The notes: generated from the sequence alone by a model not told the origin. A stretch of 64,000 bases of DNA from Rhodomicrobium sp052145435 (GCA_052145435.1 JBKQOR010000198.1:1-64000), one strand, 5' to 3'; numbered from the stretch's first letter, positions 1-8,617 are shown. Made by a program: numbers and translations.

Positions 1-1046
1 TGCGGCTTAAGTCCCATCCGGTTCAGGCCAGTGACGAGCGTTTGGAGGTTATCCCCGTCCAGCATGTTAAGACTTCCCCCGGACTCACTCGCTTTGACTG
101 CAGTGCGCTGCTCCAAAGCCGTTTCGCCTTTTGAGAATGGGAGCGGCTGGACAACCTTTGGAGTTTCGGTAACACGGACGGTGATGCTCCCATGGGCAAC
201 GGCCACCGTCGTAATCTGGACATCGCGGCCGATCACGACCGTCCCGCTTTTTTCGTCGATGATTATTTTAGCGGGGGTGTCTGGCTCAACGGGCAGCTCG
301 CCGATCTCGCTGAGAAACCGGGCGGCATCCAAGTGAGGCGGTCTCAACAATGTGATGGAGCGCAGATCCTCAGCGCGGGCTGCAAGCCCGTTGTAACGTT
401 CAAGCGTATAGGCGTTGATGGCGTCGGCAGCGCGCGCAGCAGTTGCAAAGTCCGGGTTAAGAAGCTCTAGCGTGAGGGATTTTTCGCTTTCGAGGATCAT
501 TGCAAGCTTTCGCTCGACTAAGGCCCCATTCGCGATCCGGCCCGCGGTTGGCACGCCCTGCGTGACCCTTTCGGCGCGCCCGCTTGCCGAGAATCCAGAG
601 ATGCTCACCGGTCCCTGTGCCGCGGCGTAAATGACGTTATCCGGGCCGGAGAGCGGTGTGAGCATCAGCGTCCCCCCGGCAAGCGATGTTGCATTACCGA
701 GCGACGAAACCGTTACGTCGAGGCGCGAGCCCTCGCCTGCGAACGGCGGCAACTCGGTGGTTACGATGACGGCCGCGGCGTTCTTCGTCTGCACCGTGTT
801 GGCGTTGGTTGCGGTGTTGCTCTTGCGGATATTGATGCCCATGCGGTCAAGCATGGACTGAATGGATTGGCTCGTGAAGGGCGAGCCGCTAAGGGTATCG
901 CCGGTCCCGTTCAGTCCGACTACGATGCCGTAGCCGATCAGCTGGTTCGGCCTTACGTTCTTGACGAGCGAAATGTCCTTTATTCGCGTTGCCGCCTGTG
1001 ACGGCGCGGCGAGGAGAAGCGCAAGCATAAGGCCCTTAAACATCAT
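1..1046 (-). CDS. flgI: Flagellar P-ring protein FlgI (C-terminus cut by the window edge)
   Basis: Reading leftwards from ATG at 1046 gives a signal peptide (MLALLLAAPSQA) followed by the FlgI signature RIKDISLVKNVRPNQLIGYG and VVGLNGTGDT. FlgI is exported to the periplasm and forms the P ring around the flagellar rod. About 348 residues are visible; the family is usually 365-375, so roughly the last 20-25 are beyond position 1. The start forms an ATGA overlap with the flgA stop, and a second in-frame ATG at 1043 is an alternative. The next genes downstream, outside the window, would be expected to be further flagellar genes such as flgH. Confidence 0.95.
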   Translation of the reverse strand, partial: MMFKGLMLALLLAAPSQAATRIKDISLVKNVRPNQLIGYGIVVGLNGTGDTLSGSPFTSQSIQSMLDRMGINIRKSNTATNANTVQTKNAAAVIVTTELPPFAGEGSRLDVTVSSLGNATSLAGGTLMLTPLSGPDNVIYAAAQGPVSISGFSASGRAERVTQGVPTAGRIANGALVERKLAMILESEKSLTLELLNPDFATAARAADAINAYTLERYNGLAARAEDLRSITLLRPPHLDAARFLSEIGELPVEPDTPAKIIIDEKSGTVVIGRDVQITTVAVAHGSITVRVTETPKVVQPLPFSKGETALEQRTAVKASESGGSLNMLDGDNLQTLVTGLNRMGLKP

Positions 1047-1522
1047 TGCGTCCTAAGACTGCCATCCGCTTGAATTAAGCCACGTATAACGACACCGGAA
1101 TCGGGATTGCGCGCGTTGATGACATCGCCCGCGCTTCCCGACTCCAGCGCCAGGGCGACACCGGTGATCGTGATGTTTCCAGATTGAAAAACGAGCGAAA
1201 CCGTTTTGCCCTGCAGGACAACGTAGGGCTCGCGTATCGCATTTTTCGGGATTGGCAGACCTGGCAGCAGCGTCCGGCGGGCGGCTTTTCCAATCAAGCT
1301 CTGCCGGTCGGTCACAACCGGCCCCAGCCCCGGAAGCTGTACGCCGGCTCTGAGCACGATCATCTCCGCTGTGATAATTTCACCCGGATAGACAGTGACC
1401 TTAACGGCCGGAATGGCGCCAGAGCCGCCGGCATCTAAAGCCGCCGCGGCTCCTGGCCAGCAAAGCGCGATCATGGCGCCGATAGGAAGCAGTTTTCTTC
1501 GCATTCCTGCACCCGCGCTCAA
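1043..1522 (-). CDS. flgA: Flagellar basal body P-ring formation chaperone FlgA
   Basis: A 159-residue protein with an N-terminal signal peptide (about residues 1-28) and a C-terminal SAF-type beta-clip region containing VYPGEIITAEMIVLR and the ending GVVIRGLIQADGSLRTQ. FlgA is a periplasmic chaperone that assists assembly of FlgI into the P ring. The gene overlaps both neighbours by four bases (flgG before, flgI after), so the three are translationally coupled. The length is on the short side for the family but typical for rhizobial FlgA. Confidence 0.93.
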   Translation of the reverse strand: MSAGAGMRRKLLPIGAMIALCWPGAAAALDAGGSGAIPAVKVTVYPGEIITAEMIVLRAGVQLPGLGPVVTDRQSLIGKAARRTLLPGLPIPKNAIREPYVVLQGKTVSLVFQSGNITITGVALALESGSAGDVINARNPDSGVVIRGLIQADGSLRTQ

Positions 1523-2304
1523 AGGTTATTCTTTGTGATCGTTTGATACATATCGTCCGCAGCCTGAATGACCTTCGAGTTCATCTCGTAATTCCGCTGG
1601 GCCGTTATCAAGTTGGTTATCTCTTGCACGGGATCGACGTTCGAGCCTTCGACATAGCCCTGCTGAATTGTCGCATATCCGGTACTGCCCGGATTCTGCA
1701 CTTGGGGGTTACCGGAGGCGGGGGTGTCCTGGTAAAGGTTGCTGCCCAATGCCTGCAACCCGGCGTCGTTTGCGAAATTCGCGATGGTGAGCTGACCAAC
1801 CTGCGTTAGCACGCCCGTTCCCGGATCGGCGAACACCGCCCCCGTCTGATTGATTTGAATATTGACAGTATTCGCTGGGAAGGTGATATTCGGAATGACC
1901 AGATTTCCGTTCTGCGTTACCAGCTGCCCAGACGCGTTCTGGCTGAATGTACCTGACCTTGTGTACAATATTTGATTGTTCGGGCCTTGAACTTGGAACC
2001 AGCCTCGGCCATTGAGTGCCAAATCGAGCTGATTGCCTGTGCTATTCAGCGGGCCCTGCAGGTTCAAAGTCCGGATCGCAACCGGCTGAACCCCAAGCCC
2101 TACCTGCGACCCTTCGGGAATCGCTCCGGCCCCGCCCTGGTTCGGAACCCCGGCTGAGCGCTCCGCCTGATAAATGAGATCGGAAAACTGAGCCTGGGAT
2201 CGCTTGTAGCCGGCCGTGTTGGTGTTGGCGATGTTGTTCGCGATGACGTCGACATTGAGCGATTGCGCCGACATGCCGGTCGCCGCTATGGTAAGTGCGC
2301 GCAT
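1519..2304 (-). CDS. flgG: Flagellar distal rod protein FlgG
   Basis: 261 residues, the usual FlgG length. The N-terminus carries the rod/hook signature ALTIAATGMSAQSLNVDVIA followed by NNIANTNTAGYKR; the C-terminus has the conserved heptad helix QRNYEMNSKVIQAADDMYQT. FlgG forms the distal rod that crosses the peptidoglycan and outer membrane. The gene lies between fliE and flgA, the order normal for rhizobia. A stretch rich in Asn, Gln and Gly fills the middle of the protein, as is common in rod proteins. Confidence 0.96.
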   Translation of the reverse strand: MRALTIAATGMSAQSLNVDVIANNIANTNTAGYKRSQAQFSDLIYQAERSAGVPNQGGAGAIPEGSQVGLGVQPVAIRTLNLQGPLNSTGNQLDLALNGRGWFQVQGPNNQILYTRSGTFSQNASGQLVTQNGNLVIPNITFPANTVNIQINQTGAVFADPGTGVLTQVGQLTIANFANDAGLQALGSNLYQDTPASGNPQVQNPGSTGYATIQQGYVEGSNVDPVQEITNLITAQRNYEMNSKVIQAADDMYQTITKNNL

Positions 2305-2316
2305 AATTCCTCCTTA

Positions 2317-2634
2317 TCAGATCGGCATGCGGATCAAATCTTGATAGGCCGAGACCGCCTTGTCGCGGATGGCCATTGCCGTTTGCAGCGACGTCTGCGC
2401 GTGCATGACGGCTTGAACGACGTCCTGTACCGGCGCCTGCCCTTGAATGCCCTTGATCGCCATGTCCTCGCTAGTCTTAACGGCCGATGCCGTTTGGCTG
2501 GCAAGGTTAGCCAGAACGCTTGAAAAATCGGCGGAGCCCGTAGCCTGGGCCACAGAGCTCCCCGCGCCGTTGAGCTGACCGCTGCCAAGAGAGCCAATAT
2601 CCCTGACCGGCGAGAGAGAATTGATCTGCATCAC
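2317..2634 (-). CDS. fliE: Flagellar hook-basal body complex protein FliE
   Basis: 105 residues. The C-terminal helix reads DVVQAVMHAQTSLQTAMAI then RDKAVSAYQDLIRMPI, the diagnostic FliE ending. FliE joins the MS ring to the proximal rod and is an early export substrate. The N-terminus is serine/glycine rich and low in structure, as usual. The start overlaps the flgC stop by four bases, so translation is coupled to flgC. In-frame second Met at codon 2 is an alternative start. Confidence 0.94.
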   Translation of the reverse strand: MMQINSLSPVRDIGSLGSGQLNGAGSSVAQATGSADFSSVLANLASQTASAVKTSEDMAIKGIQGQAPVQDVVQAVMHAQTSLQTAMAIRDKAVSAYQDLIRMPI

Positions 2635-3047
2635 GATGCCTTTAAAAGATCGATGGTCATATTCACTAGTTCACGCGCCTGCTTCATGACTTGCACATTC
2701 GCGTCATAAGACCGCGTTCCTTCCCGGATGTCGGCCAATTCCACAAGCATATTGACGTTCGGCAATTTTACATTGCCGTTTTGGTCGGCAGCCGGATGGC
2801 CTGGGATCTTTTCGATGCGGTATGGCGATGTATCCAATTCAGCGCCGTCAGCCGTAACGAGGCTTGCTCCTGTTGCCTGATCCAGCTGTAACTCGAAGGT
2901 GATGACTTTGCGGGTGTAAGGGTCAGCGCCCGGCGAGTTGCCGGTCGACTCGGCATTGGCAAGATTTTCAGTGGCGATGCGAATGCGCTGTGACTGAGCA
3001 CTGAGCGCGGAACTCGCCACGGAAAATATGGCCGCAAGATTATCCAT
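2631..3047 (-). CDS. flgC: Flagellar proximal rod protein FlgC
   Basis: 138 residues, normal length. The N-terminal rod motif is present in a diverged form (ALSAQSQRIRIATENLANAE), and the C-terminus has the conserved helix YDANVQVMKQARELVNMTID. FlgC is one of the proximal rod subunits, exported through the flagellar type III apparatus. It sits directly after flgB with six bases between and overlaps fliE by four bases. The flgB-flgC-fliE-flgG order is standard. Confidence 0.95.
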   Translation of the reverse strand: MDNLAAIFSVASSALSAQSQRIRIATENLANAESTGNSPGADPYTRKVITFELQLDQATGASLVTADGAELDTSPYRIEKIPGHPAADQNGNVKLPNVNMLVELADIREGTRSYDANVQVMKQARELVNMTIDLLKAS

Positions 3048-3053
3048 CGCCCT

Positions 3054-3443
3054 TTAGCCCTTGGCCGCTAGCAAGACCATGCCGTTGAACGCTTTCACAA
3101 TGGATGTGTTGAGCGCGTAGGCGCGGGATATCGCACCGGCCTTCCCCATTTCCTGCTCCTGGCTGACATCGTTGCCTGTGATAGAGGTCTCGGCATTCTC
3201 CGCAGCTTCGGCAGCGGACTCTGGTTGGCTTTCGTCAACGCTGAAATGAGCGGGCGAAGTCGATGCGAGCTGCAGGGAAGCCGTCTGCAAAGTAGCCTCG
3301 AACGGCTTCAGATCGGCGGCCTTATATCCCGGCGTATTTGCATTCGCCACGTTTTGCGCGACCACTCTCTGCCTCGCCAGAAGCCACGACGCCTGGCGGG
3401 CCGCAAGATCGAAGACATCATTTGTTATCATATCAGCATCCAT
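3054..3443 (-). CDS. flgB: Flagellar proximal rod protein FlgB
   Basis: 129 residues. The signature RQRVVAQNVANANTPGYKAA near residues 24-43 identifies it as FlgB, the first rod subunit. The C-terminal helix (MGKAGAISRAYALNTSIVKA) matches the family. The middle is acidic and variable. It starts the tight flgB-flgC-fliE-flgG-flgA-flgI run; about 70 bases separate it from flhB. A second ATG at codon 5 (MITNDVF) could be the real start. Confidence 0.94.
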   Translation of the reverse strand: MDADMITNDVFDLAARQASWLLARQRVVAQNVANANTPGYKAADLKPFEATLQTASLQLASTSPAHFSVDESQPESAAEAAENAETSITGNDVSQEQEMGKAGAISRAYALNTSIVKAFNGMVLLAAKG

Positions 3444-3512
3444 TTGCTGAGAGGTTTGCCGGGCAACACCGGCAACTTATCCGCTGTCTAGGTTGTTCGA
3501 CTTACGCCAGGC

Positions 3513-4637
3513 TTATCGGCCAGAAGAAGGCCTGCCTGAAATACCGGGCAAAGTTTTGCCGCGCGAGCGCGGCGAGGGCCGCGACTTGGAGCTAATATAA
3601 ATGATAAGTTCAGCAACCGCCTTATAGAACTCCTGCGGAATGAGTTGATTTATATTTGTCGCGTCAAACAGCGCTTTAGCCAACGTCTTGTCTTCTATAA
3701 TCGGAATATCATGCTTTTCGGCGATTTCCCGGATTTTGACAGCTATCAAGTCTTGACCCTTTGCAAGCACTCTCGGAGCCGTGTCTTCTCCCCTCACGTA
3801 GCGCAGTGCGACAGCGTAATGGACCGGATTTGCAATGACGAGAGTTGCTTTCGGGACGTTCAACATCATGCGGCGCTTTATGCGGGCCCGGGCAATCGAA
3901 CGCAGGCGCGCTTTGAGCATGGTGTTGCCCTCTGCTTGCTTGAGCTCCTCCTTAATTTCTTGTTTCGACATCCTGATGCGCCGGTGCCAATTACGCCGCG
4001 AAACGAAAAGGTCGGCAGCCGCTATTGAAGACGCCATGATCGCGCAAAGGAGGAAAATCCGCGAAGCGAGCCGCCAGATGAGCTCGCCCGCGGCGTCGGG
4101 CGTGCTATGGATGGCGAGAAAGCCCGTGGCGAGCCCGCCAAGCCCAGCCAAGGCGGCGAAGCCCATTACCGCGATCTTAGTCAAGCCCTTTAGTAGCTCC
4201 ACGAGCGATTGAGCACTGAAAAGGCGATTAAGTCCCGCGGAGAGAGAAAGCCGGGAGAAATCCGGGGCAACGCGGCTGAACACAAATCTCGGTCTGTTTT
4301 GCGCGAGCGATGCAGCGAGTGCGGCAATACAAATAAAAGCGAGAAATTCTCCAAGCACGCCGGACACCATCACGCCGGCCGCTCGCAAAATCAGGAACGC
4401 ATCCGCACCGTTGTCGATGCGCCAACGGCCTGGATCTTCGATGAAAACTGCGAGTTGCCGCGCCAACCCGCCGGCAACCCCAGGGCCGGCCGCGGCCAGA
4501 AAAATTGCAACCGCCATGAGTGTTGCCGCCGAGCTTACCTCCCTCGAAACGGGGCCGCCTTCGCGTTCGAGAGTTTCCGACTTGCGCTTCTCGGTGGCTT
4601 CCTCGGTCTGATTGTCTGTTTCGGGCTGTTCGCTCAA
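3513..4637 (-). CDS. flhB: Flagellar export apparatus switch protein FlhB
   Basis: 374 residues with the FlhB plan: a hydrophilic N-terminus rich in TEEATEKRK, four membrane segments between about residues 35 and 215, and a cytoplasmic domain starting near KQEIKEELKQAEG. FlhB controls the switch from rod/hook to filament export by self-cleavage in an NPTH motif. Here the motif reads NPVH (in VIANPVHYAVALRY), with valine in place of the usual threonine. The Asn and Pro that carry out cleavage are kept, so processing is probably still possible. The C-terminus ends in a basic, serine-rich tail. It lies between fliN and flgB. Confidence 0.95.
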   Translation of the reverse strand: MSEQPETDNQTEEATEKRKSETLEREGGPVSREVSSAATLMAVAIFLAAAGPGVAGGLARQLAVFIEDPGRWRIDNGADAFLILRAAGVMVSGVLGEFLAFICIAALAASLAQNRPRFVFSRVAPDFSRLSLSAGLNRLFSAQSLVELLKGLTKIAVMGFAALAGLGGLATGFLAIHSTPDAAGELIWRLASRIFLLCAIMASSIAAADLFVSRRNWHRRIRMSKQEIKEELKQAEGNTMLKARLRSIARARIKRRMMLNVPKATLVIANPVHYAVALRYVRGEDTAPRVLAKGQDLIAVKIREIAEKHDIPIIEDKTLAKALFDATNINQLIPQEFYKAVAELIIYISSKSRPSPRSRGKTLPGISGRPSSGR

Positions 4638-4656
4638 CTTCCGCCAACCCGCTCAC

Positions 4657-5073
4657 TTAACCTTGTAACTTTGCGTTATCGATCATTTCAGTGAGGGTTA
4701 CGCCGAATCGCGATCCCTCATCGTCGAGCACCACAATCTCACCGCGAGCGATGATTTGGCCGTTGACCATCACGTCTACCGGCTCGCCCACCCGGCGATC
4801 GAGCGGGATCACGGCGCCCCGCCCCAGCTTGGTTAGCTGGAAGATCGGCATGGATGCCGAACCCAAAAGAACCTTCAGTGTCACGGGGATCCTCAAAACG
4901 ATATCGAGGTTGCTGTTCGCTTGGTCCGGCGAGGCCACCGATGTCTCGACGTTCGCTGTTTTGAGCGCCTCTGCCGGCGCTTGAGAAGGCTGGCCGGTTT
5001 TCGGCTGCATGCGTAATTCTTCGGGAGAATATGGATTCTGAGGAACGGCATTTTGCATCTGTCTGGGGCTCAC
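4657..5073 (-). CDS. fliN: Flagellar motor switch protein FliN
   Basis: 138 residues. The SpoA/FliN domain fills roughly residues 55-135 with LDIVLRIPVTLKVLLGSASM, LGRGAVIPLDRRVGEPVDV and GEIVVLDDEGSRFGVTLTEM. FliN forms the lower part of the C ring, where it interacts with FliM and FliH. The N-terminal 50 residues are Pro/Gln/Ala rich and unstructured. It follows motA by seven bases. In many rhizobia fliM and fliG flank fliN; here they lie 15 kb away at 20.1-22.2 kb. Confidence 0.93.
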   Translation of the reverse strand: MSPRQMQNAVPQNPYSPEELRMQPKTGQPSQAPAEALKTANVETSVASPDQANSNLDIVLRIPVTLKVLLGSASMPIFQLTKLGRGAVIPLDRRVGEPVDVMVNGQIIARGEIVVLDDEGSRFGVTLTEMIDNAKLQG

Positions 5074-5080
5074 ATCTGGT

Positions 5081-5980
5081 TTAAGCGGCTTCTTTCCTGC
5101 TCGAAGCGCCAGCGTCGTTTGAGGCCATTAAGTTCGCCTCCACTTGATCGATGCTGGGTCGCTCATATGCAGAGATCATTTTGCGGCCGTGCTCGACGGC
5201 GACCGACGCCATGGCGCCATTCATGAAGGCAAGAATTGTCTGCTTCACAAGTAGATATAGATGCATCTTCTTTTCTCTTACGGTTTTTATTTTTGTTGCA
5301 ATGGGTGAAACGACTGCATACGAGAGGAAGATACCGGAAAATGTACCAACCATGGCTGAGGCAATAAGCTCACCCAATACTTCAGGAGGCTGATCTAGCG
5401 CGGCCATCGCCTTGATGACACCGAGAACCGCCGCTACAATACCAAGCGCTGGGAAAGCTTCCGAAATGCTGGAAAGGGCCTCGTAAGCCTTCAAAGTGTC
5501 GTGGCGGACAGTTTGAATTTCCTCGTCCATCAACGCTTCAATCTCGTCGGGGCGAGCGCTACCCATAATATGGAGACGGCAATAATCGCAAATGAACTGT
5601 GTTAATGCCTTATTACGCAGCACCTCTGGGTATCTGGCAAAAATTGGAGATTCATCCGGTTTTTCGATATGCACTTCGACTTCGTTTTTCGCCTTCGCCT
5701 TTAGCTCGCGCATCAAAGAGTACAAAACGCCAAGAACGGCAAGATATTCGGATTCTTTCGGCTGCGCATTCTTCAACGCTTCAACTATACCTTTGCCAAC
5801 ATCCTTTATTACTTTAACCGGATTAGCAACAATGAATGTTCCCAAGGCGGCGCCACAGATGATCACATATTCAGCCGGCTGCCAAATTACCGCGATGTGA
5901 CCGCCCATGAAAACGAATCCGCCCAACATGCAGCCAAGGGTCACGACGAGTCCCAGAGCAATCGTCACAAACATCTCCAC
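5081..5980 (-). CDS. motA: Flagellar motor stator protein MotA
   Basis: 299 residues, normal for MotA. Two N-terminal membrane segments (about 4-24 and 34-52) are followed by a long cytoplasmic loop and two further segments (about 170-190 and 203-223). The functionally important prolines are in FPALGIVAAVLGVIKAM and AVVSPIATKIK. MotA and MotB form the proton channel that drives rotation; no motB is visible in this window. It heads the minus-strand motA-fliN-flhB run and is divergent from the J-domain gene at 6275. Confidence 0.95.
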   Translation of the reverse strand: MEMFVTIALGLVVTLGCMLGGFVFMGGHIAVIWQPAEYVIICGAALGTFIVANPVKVIKDVGKGIVEALKNAQPKESEYLAVLGVLYSLMRELKAKAKNEVEVHIEKPDESPIFARYPEVLRNKALTQFICDYCRLHIMGSARPDEIEALMDEEIQTVRHDTLKAYEALSSISEAFPALGIVAAVLGVIKAMAALDQPPEVLGELIASAMVGTFSGIFLSYAVVSPIATKIKTVREKKMHLYLLVKQTILAFMNGAMASVAVEHGRKMISAYERPSIDQVEANLMASNDAGASSRKEAA

Positions 5981-6200
5981 GTTTAGGTTGTGCTACTTTG
6001 CATAGCTTGCCTGAGCCTGATTGCAAAAACCGCAAAGGCTTCGTTCAAGTTTTAGAGGCCGCCAAAGGTGGGGATAAAATGCAGCCTGCGCGGGCCGCGG
6101 CGGGGAGCATCCGGTAGCAGAATTGCAACGGTTCCGCCGGAATTAACTCAAATTAGCCAAGCAATTAACCATTTGGTAATCTCGATGTTGTCTCCATGCT

Positions 6201-6226
6201 TGCCCAGTAGTAAATTTTTACTGGCA
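6201..6226. promoter_or_regulatory. AT-rich inverted repeat between divergent motA and J-domain gene
   Basis: The arms CCAGTA (6204-6209) and TACTGG (6219-6224) flank an AT-rich centre, and outer bases TGC / GCA extend the symmetry with one bulge. The surrounding 150 bases are markedly AT-richer than the coding DNA on both sides, as expected for a promoter region. It lies in the 294-base gap between two divergent genes and could be an operator, but no known consensus was matched. Confidence 0.3.
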
Positions 6227-6274
6227 GTTTGCTCAGCATTATCGCCTATGCTTGTTCATCAAGGGATGGGTAGC

Positions 6275-6682
6275 ATGTCCGCAGGTACCTTCGCCAGGCT
6301 TCTAGACGAGCTCAATGGCCGGGAAGATGTCAAAAATTCGGGCTTGGGCGGCCCGCTTTCCAGGGTGTCCAGCAGCGTCGGGCTCACTATGCTGGACCTT
6401 GCGCCGCAAACAGATGCCGGCTCGCCGCACAAGACGCCCTACTACGAAGAGGTGCCGGATGAACCGCAAATTGCTCCCCGTCTCTCGCTTTCGGATTTGG
6501 CGTCCTCGATCGGGAAGGCCACGACAGCCGGCGAGCTTCGCCGCCTAAGGCGCAGCTATGCGCGCGCATGCCATCCGGATCGGCGCAAAGCCGCCGATCA
6601 TTCCGCCGCCACCTCCGAGATGGCGGCCGCTAATGAGTTGATCGACCGGGCTATCGCCTCGCTTCGCCCCCGCACCCGGTAG
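6275..6682 (+). CDS. Small J-domain-like protein
   Basis: 135 residues from ATG 6275, which is preceded by AAGGGATGG at a good distance; the frame is open further upstream to 6068 but that stretch is AT-rich intergenic DNA. The C-terminal 60 residues resemble a J domain: helix LRRLRRSYARA, the HPD tripeptide in CHPDRR, and a closing helix AAANELIDRAIASLR. J domains stimulate the ATPase of DnaK-type chaperones. The N-terminal half has no recognised domain. Its place opposite motA suggests a link to motility, but that is inference. It converges with the DUF1217 gene. Confidence 0.65.
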   Translation: MSAGTFARLLDELNGREDVKNSGLGGPLSRVSSSVGLTMLDLAPQTDAGSPHKTPYYEEVPDEPQIAPRLSLSDLASSIGKATTAGELRRLRRSYARACHPDRRKAADHSAATSEMAAANELIDRAIASLRPRTR

Positions 6683-6790
6683 CCTTGGGCCGGGCTTGCT
6701 GCCCGCGAATGCCCCTTCCGCTTCATCGCGCAGGGGGAGGCATACCGCGCCGGGCGCGGCTTCGGGCGGAGCCTGCCTGCAAAACCCGCC

Positions 6791-7600
6791 TCACACATCT
6801 CCGATGCTGAGGCCCTGCAGGCTGGAAAGAAGACTGACGCCGAAACCGCTGCCACTTGACGAATCAGAAAGTACAGCGTTCGGCACTCCAGTACTTTGCG
6901 AGGCATTTGTGCCGCCATTATTTTCGTCGTATAGGACCGCAAACCGCTCAATGAAGGTCTGAAGCTTCTTCGGGTTCTGGAAGTCGTTGATATTAAGCTT
7001 CTGCGCGATCAAATTGGCTTGAGTATCGATAGGCTCTGCAGAGGTTAATGGGGAAATCCCAAGCGCAGTCTGCACGACAGTCAGTAAATTCTTATCCGCT
7101 AGAATGTTGTAGACACTCGTTATATTTGGCGCATTCTGCTGAAAATACAAAGCTAGCTGAACGCCAGGGTCCGACTGCCCCTGATTGGTCTCCAAGGTCT
7201 GCTGGATATAGTTATTCACAACCCCGGTCTGAACCGCCGCGGACGAGGTGGCGGAAGCGCCGTTATCCGCGAAATCGAAGGTTTGGGCCAAGGCCAACAT
7301 TTGCGGATTGTTCAGCGTGTAAGCAAGATCGTTTGTGCTGCCCGTGCCCTGCTCCAAGACCTGCTGAAACAACCCTTTAGCATAGCTCATATCGCCCAGC
7401 TCGTAAGCGTTCAAGACATATGAAAAGAGCCTGTAATTGTTGACAAGGCCGGCGGGGCTACTCACACTGCCGATGTTGGCTTGATAATATGCAGTTTGCT
7501 GCTGCACCTCCGGCTGCGATGCCGTCAGGTTTTGCCACTTCGTTAGATTGTTCGAGATCTGCAAATACGTGCTGAGAGTTGAAGCCGTCATTTTCGTCAC
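6791..7600 (-). CDS. DUF1217 family flagellar-associated protein
   Basis: 269 residues of the DUF1217 type, found in flagellar clusters of Alphaproteobacteria. The features recognised are STLSTYLQISNNLTKWQNLT at the N-terminus, repeated AYYQANIG / NYRLFSYVLNAYELG helices and the later block LLTVVQTALGISPLTSAEPI followed by FIERFAVLYD. No signal peptide or membrane segment is visible. Role in the cell is unknown. A second in-frame start lies three codons in. It is transcribed in the same direction as the repeat protein at 7771 and the chemoreceptor at 8618. Confidence 0.8.
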   Translation of the reverse strand: MTKMTASTLSTYLQISNNLTKWQNLTASQPEVQQQTAYYQANIGSVSSPAGLVNNYRLFSYVLNAYELGDMSYAKGLFQQVLEQGTGSTNDLAYTLNNPQMLALAQTFDFADNGASATSSAAVQTGVVNNYIQQTLETNQGQSDPGVQLALYFQQNAPNITSVYNILADKNLLTVVQTALGISPLTSAEPIDTQANLIAQKLNINDFQNPKKLQTFIERFAVLYDENNGGTNASQSTGVPNAVLSDSSSGSGFGVSLLSSLQGLSIGDV

Positions 7601-7770
7601 TCTAACTTAGGCGTAATTCACGCGTGGCCGCGGGAATGCTTCCGCTTTCACTTGCCGCCGGGCTCCTGCCTGTTTCCGAGGCAGGTACGGTCGCGCGCTT
7701 GGTTCATGATCCCCAGGTCAGAGCCGTGTTCTGGCTCGCATTGAGCGATATCACAGCACTGATTAATGAT

Positions 7771-8391
7771 TTAAGAAGTTGAGCTAGCGCCTGTGCCCGT
7801 TTGGGCCGTTCCGCTAGAGCTTGCCGGACTAGTCAAGCCAGCCGTTTCATTTCCCCCGCCGTGGTGGTGGTGGTAATGGTGATGCGCTTGAGAAGTTTGG
7901 CTTCCGCTTTGCGTGGCTGTTCCAACCCCTGCATTCTGCAGATCGTTTTGCACCGCTGTCGCAGCCTGTGTGGCAGCGGAGGGGTTTCCAGATTGAACGG
8001 CCTGCAACAGCGAACTCAGATCCTGGGAGAACTGCGATTGAGAGGATTGGGAGGCGGCAACCGCGCCTTGACTCGCGCCGCTAAAGCCGGTTTGCAGCGA
8101 GGCCAGAGCATTCTGCGCGCCGGCGATGTCTCCAGATTGCACCGCGCTCGACAAGGCGGAGAAGTCCGTCTTGATCTGGAAGCCAGGTCCCCGGCCGCTG
8201 ACCTGTGAAGAAGTCTGGCTGCCCGATGCGCTAGCCGTCTGGTTTGCCGGCGCCGTTGCTTGAAGCGCGCCCAAAGCCTGCTGCGCTTGGCCGATATTGC
8301 CCGCATTTACCGCGCTCGCAAGCGCCTGGAAATCTTGACGGCGCTGAGCATAGAAGCTTGCTGGGTTGCCCGAAATCCCGGAGATAGACAT
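7771..8391 (-). CDS. Repeat protein with a C-terminal histidine cluster
   Basis: 206 residues. Three related units occur: DFQALASAVNAGNIGQAQQA (from about residue 20), DFSALSSAVQSGDIAGAQNA (about 77) and DLSSLLQAVQSGNPSAATQA (about 128), each a helix pair of the form D-F-x-x-L-x-x-A-V-x-x-G-x-x-x-x-A. Linkers are Ser/Gln/Ala rich. Near the C-terminus, HHHYHHHH could bind metal ions. No signal peptide or cysteine. Similar short repeat proteins are annotated as hypothetical in many proteobacteria; function is not known. Its position among motility genes is the only hint. Confidence 0.7.
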   Translation of the reverse strand: MSISGISGNPASFYAQRRQDFQALASAVNAGNIGQAQQALGALQATAPANQTASASGSQTSSQVSGRGPGFQIKTDFSALSSAVQSGDIAGAQNALASLQTGFSGASQGAVAASQSSQSQFSQDLSSLLQAVQSGNPSAATQAATAVQNDLQNAGVGTATQSGSQTSQAHHHYHHHHGGGNETAGLTSPASSSGTAQTGTGASSTS

Positions 8392-8527
8392 GGCTCGATT
8401 CCCCCTATTTTGAGAGCTGAAAGCGCAGACTAAGCAGCGCCGGCTTACGTCAAGCTCGCCAAAGCCCGGGGCGCAATTTCTCCCCAGAAAAACCTGAAAA
8501 AATTCCGCCTCTCACCGGATCATGCGA

Positions 8528-8544
8528 AATCCGGTTGAATGCTT
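8528..8544 (+). repeat. Short repeat motif ATCCGGTTGAATG, intergenic copy 1
   Basis: AATCCGGTTGAATGCTT recurs, with few changes, at 18450-18464, at 22144-22160 and in reverse at 22273-22293. Here it lies in the 226-base gap between the repeat protein gene and the chemoreceptor gene. It is probably the end of a degraded palindromic repeat element rather than a regulatory site. Confidence 0.5.
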
Positions 8545-8617
8545 CGCGGCGCTTTGTCGTCCATGAACGGGCGCTGGTGGATGACGTCGACGGCAATCGA
8601 TGCAGCTAACTCGCGGC

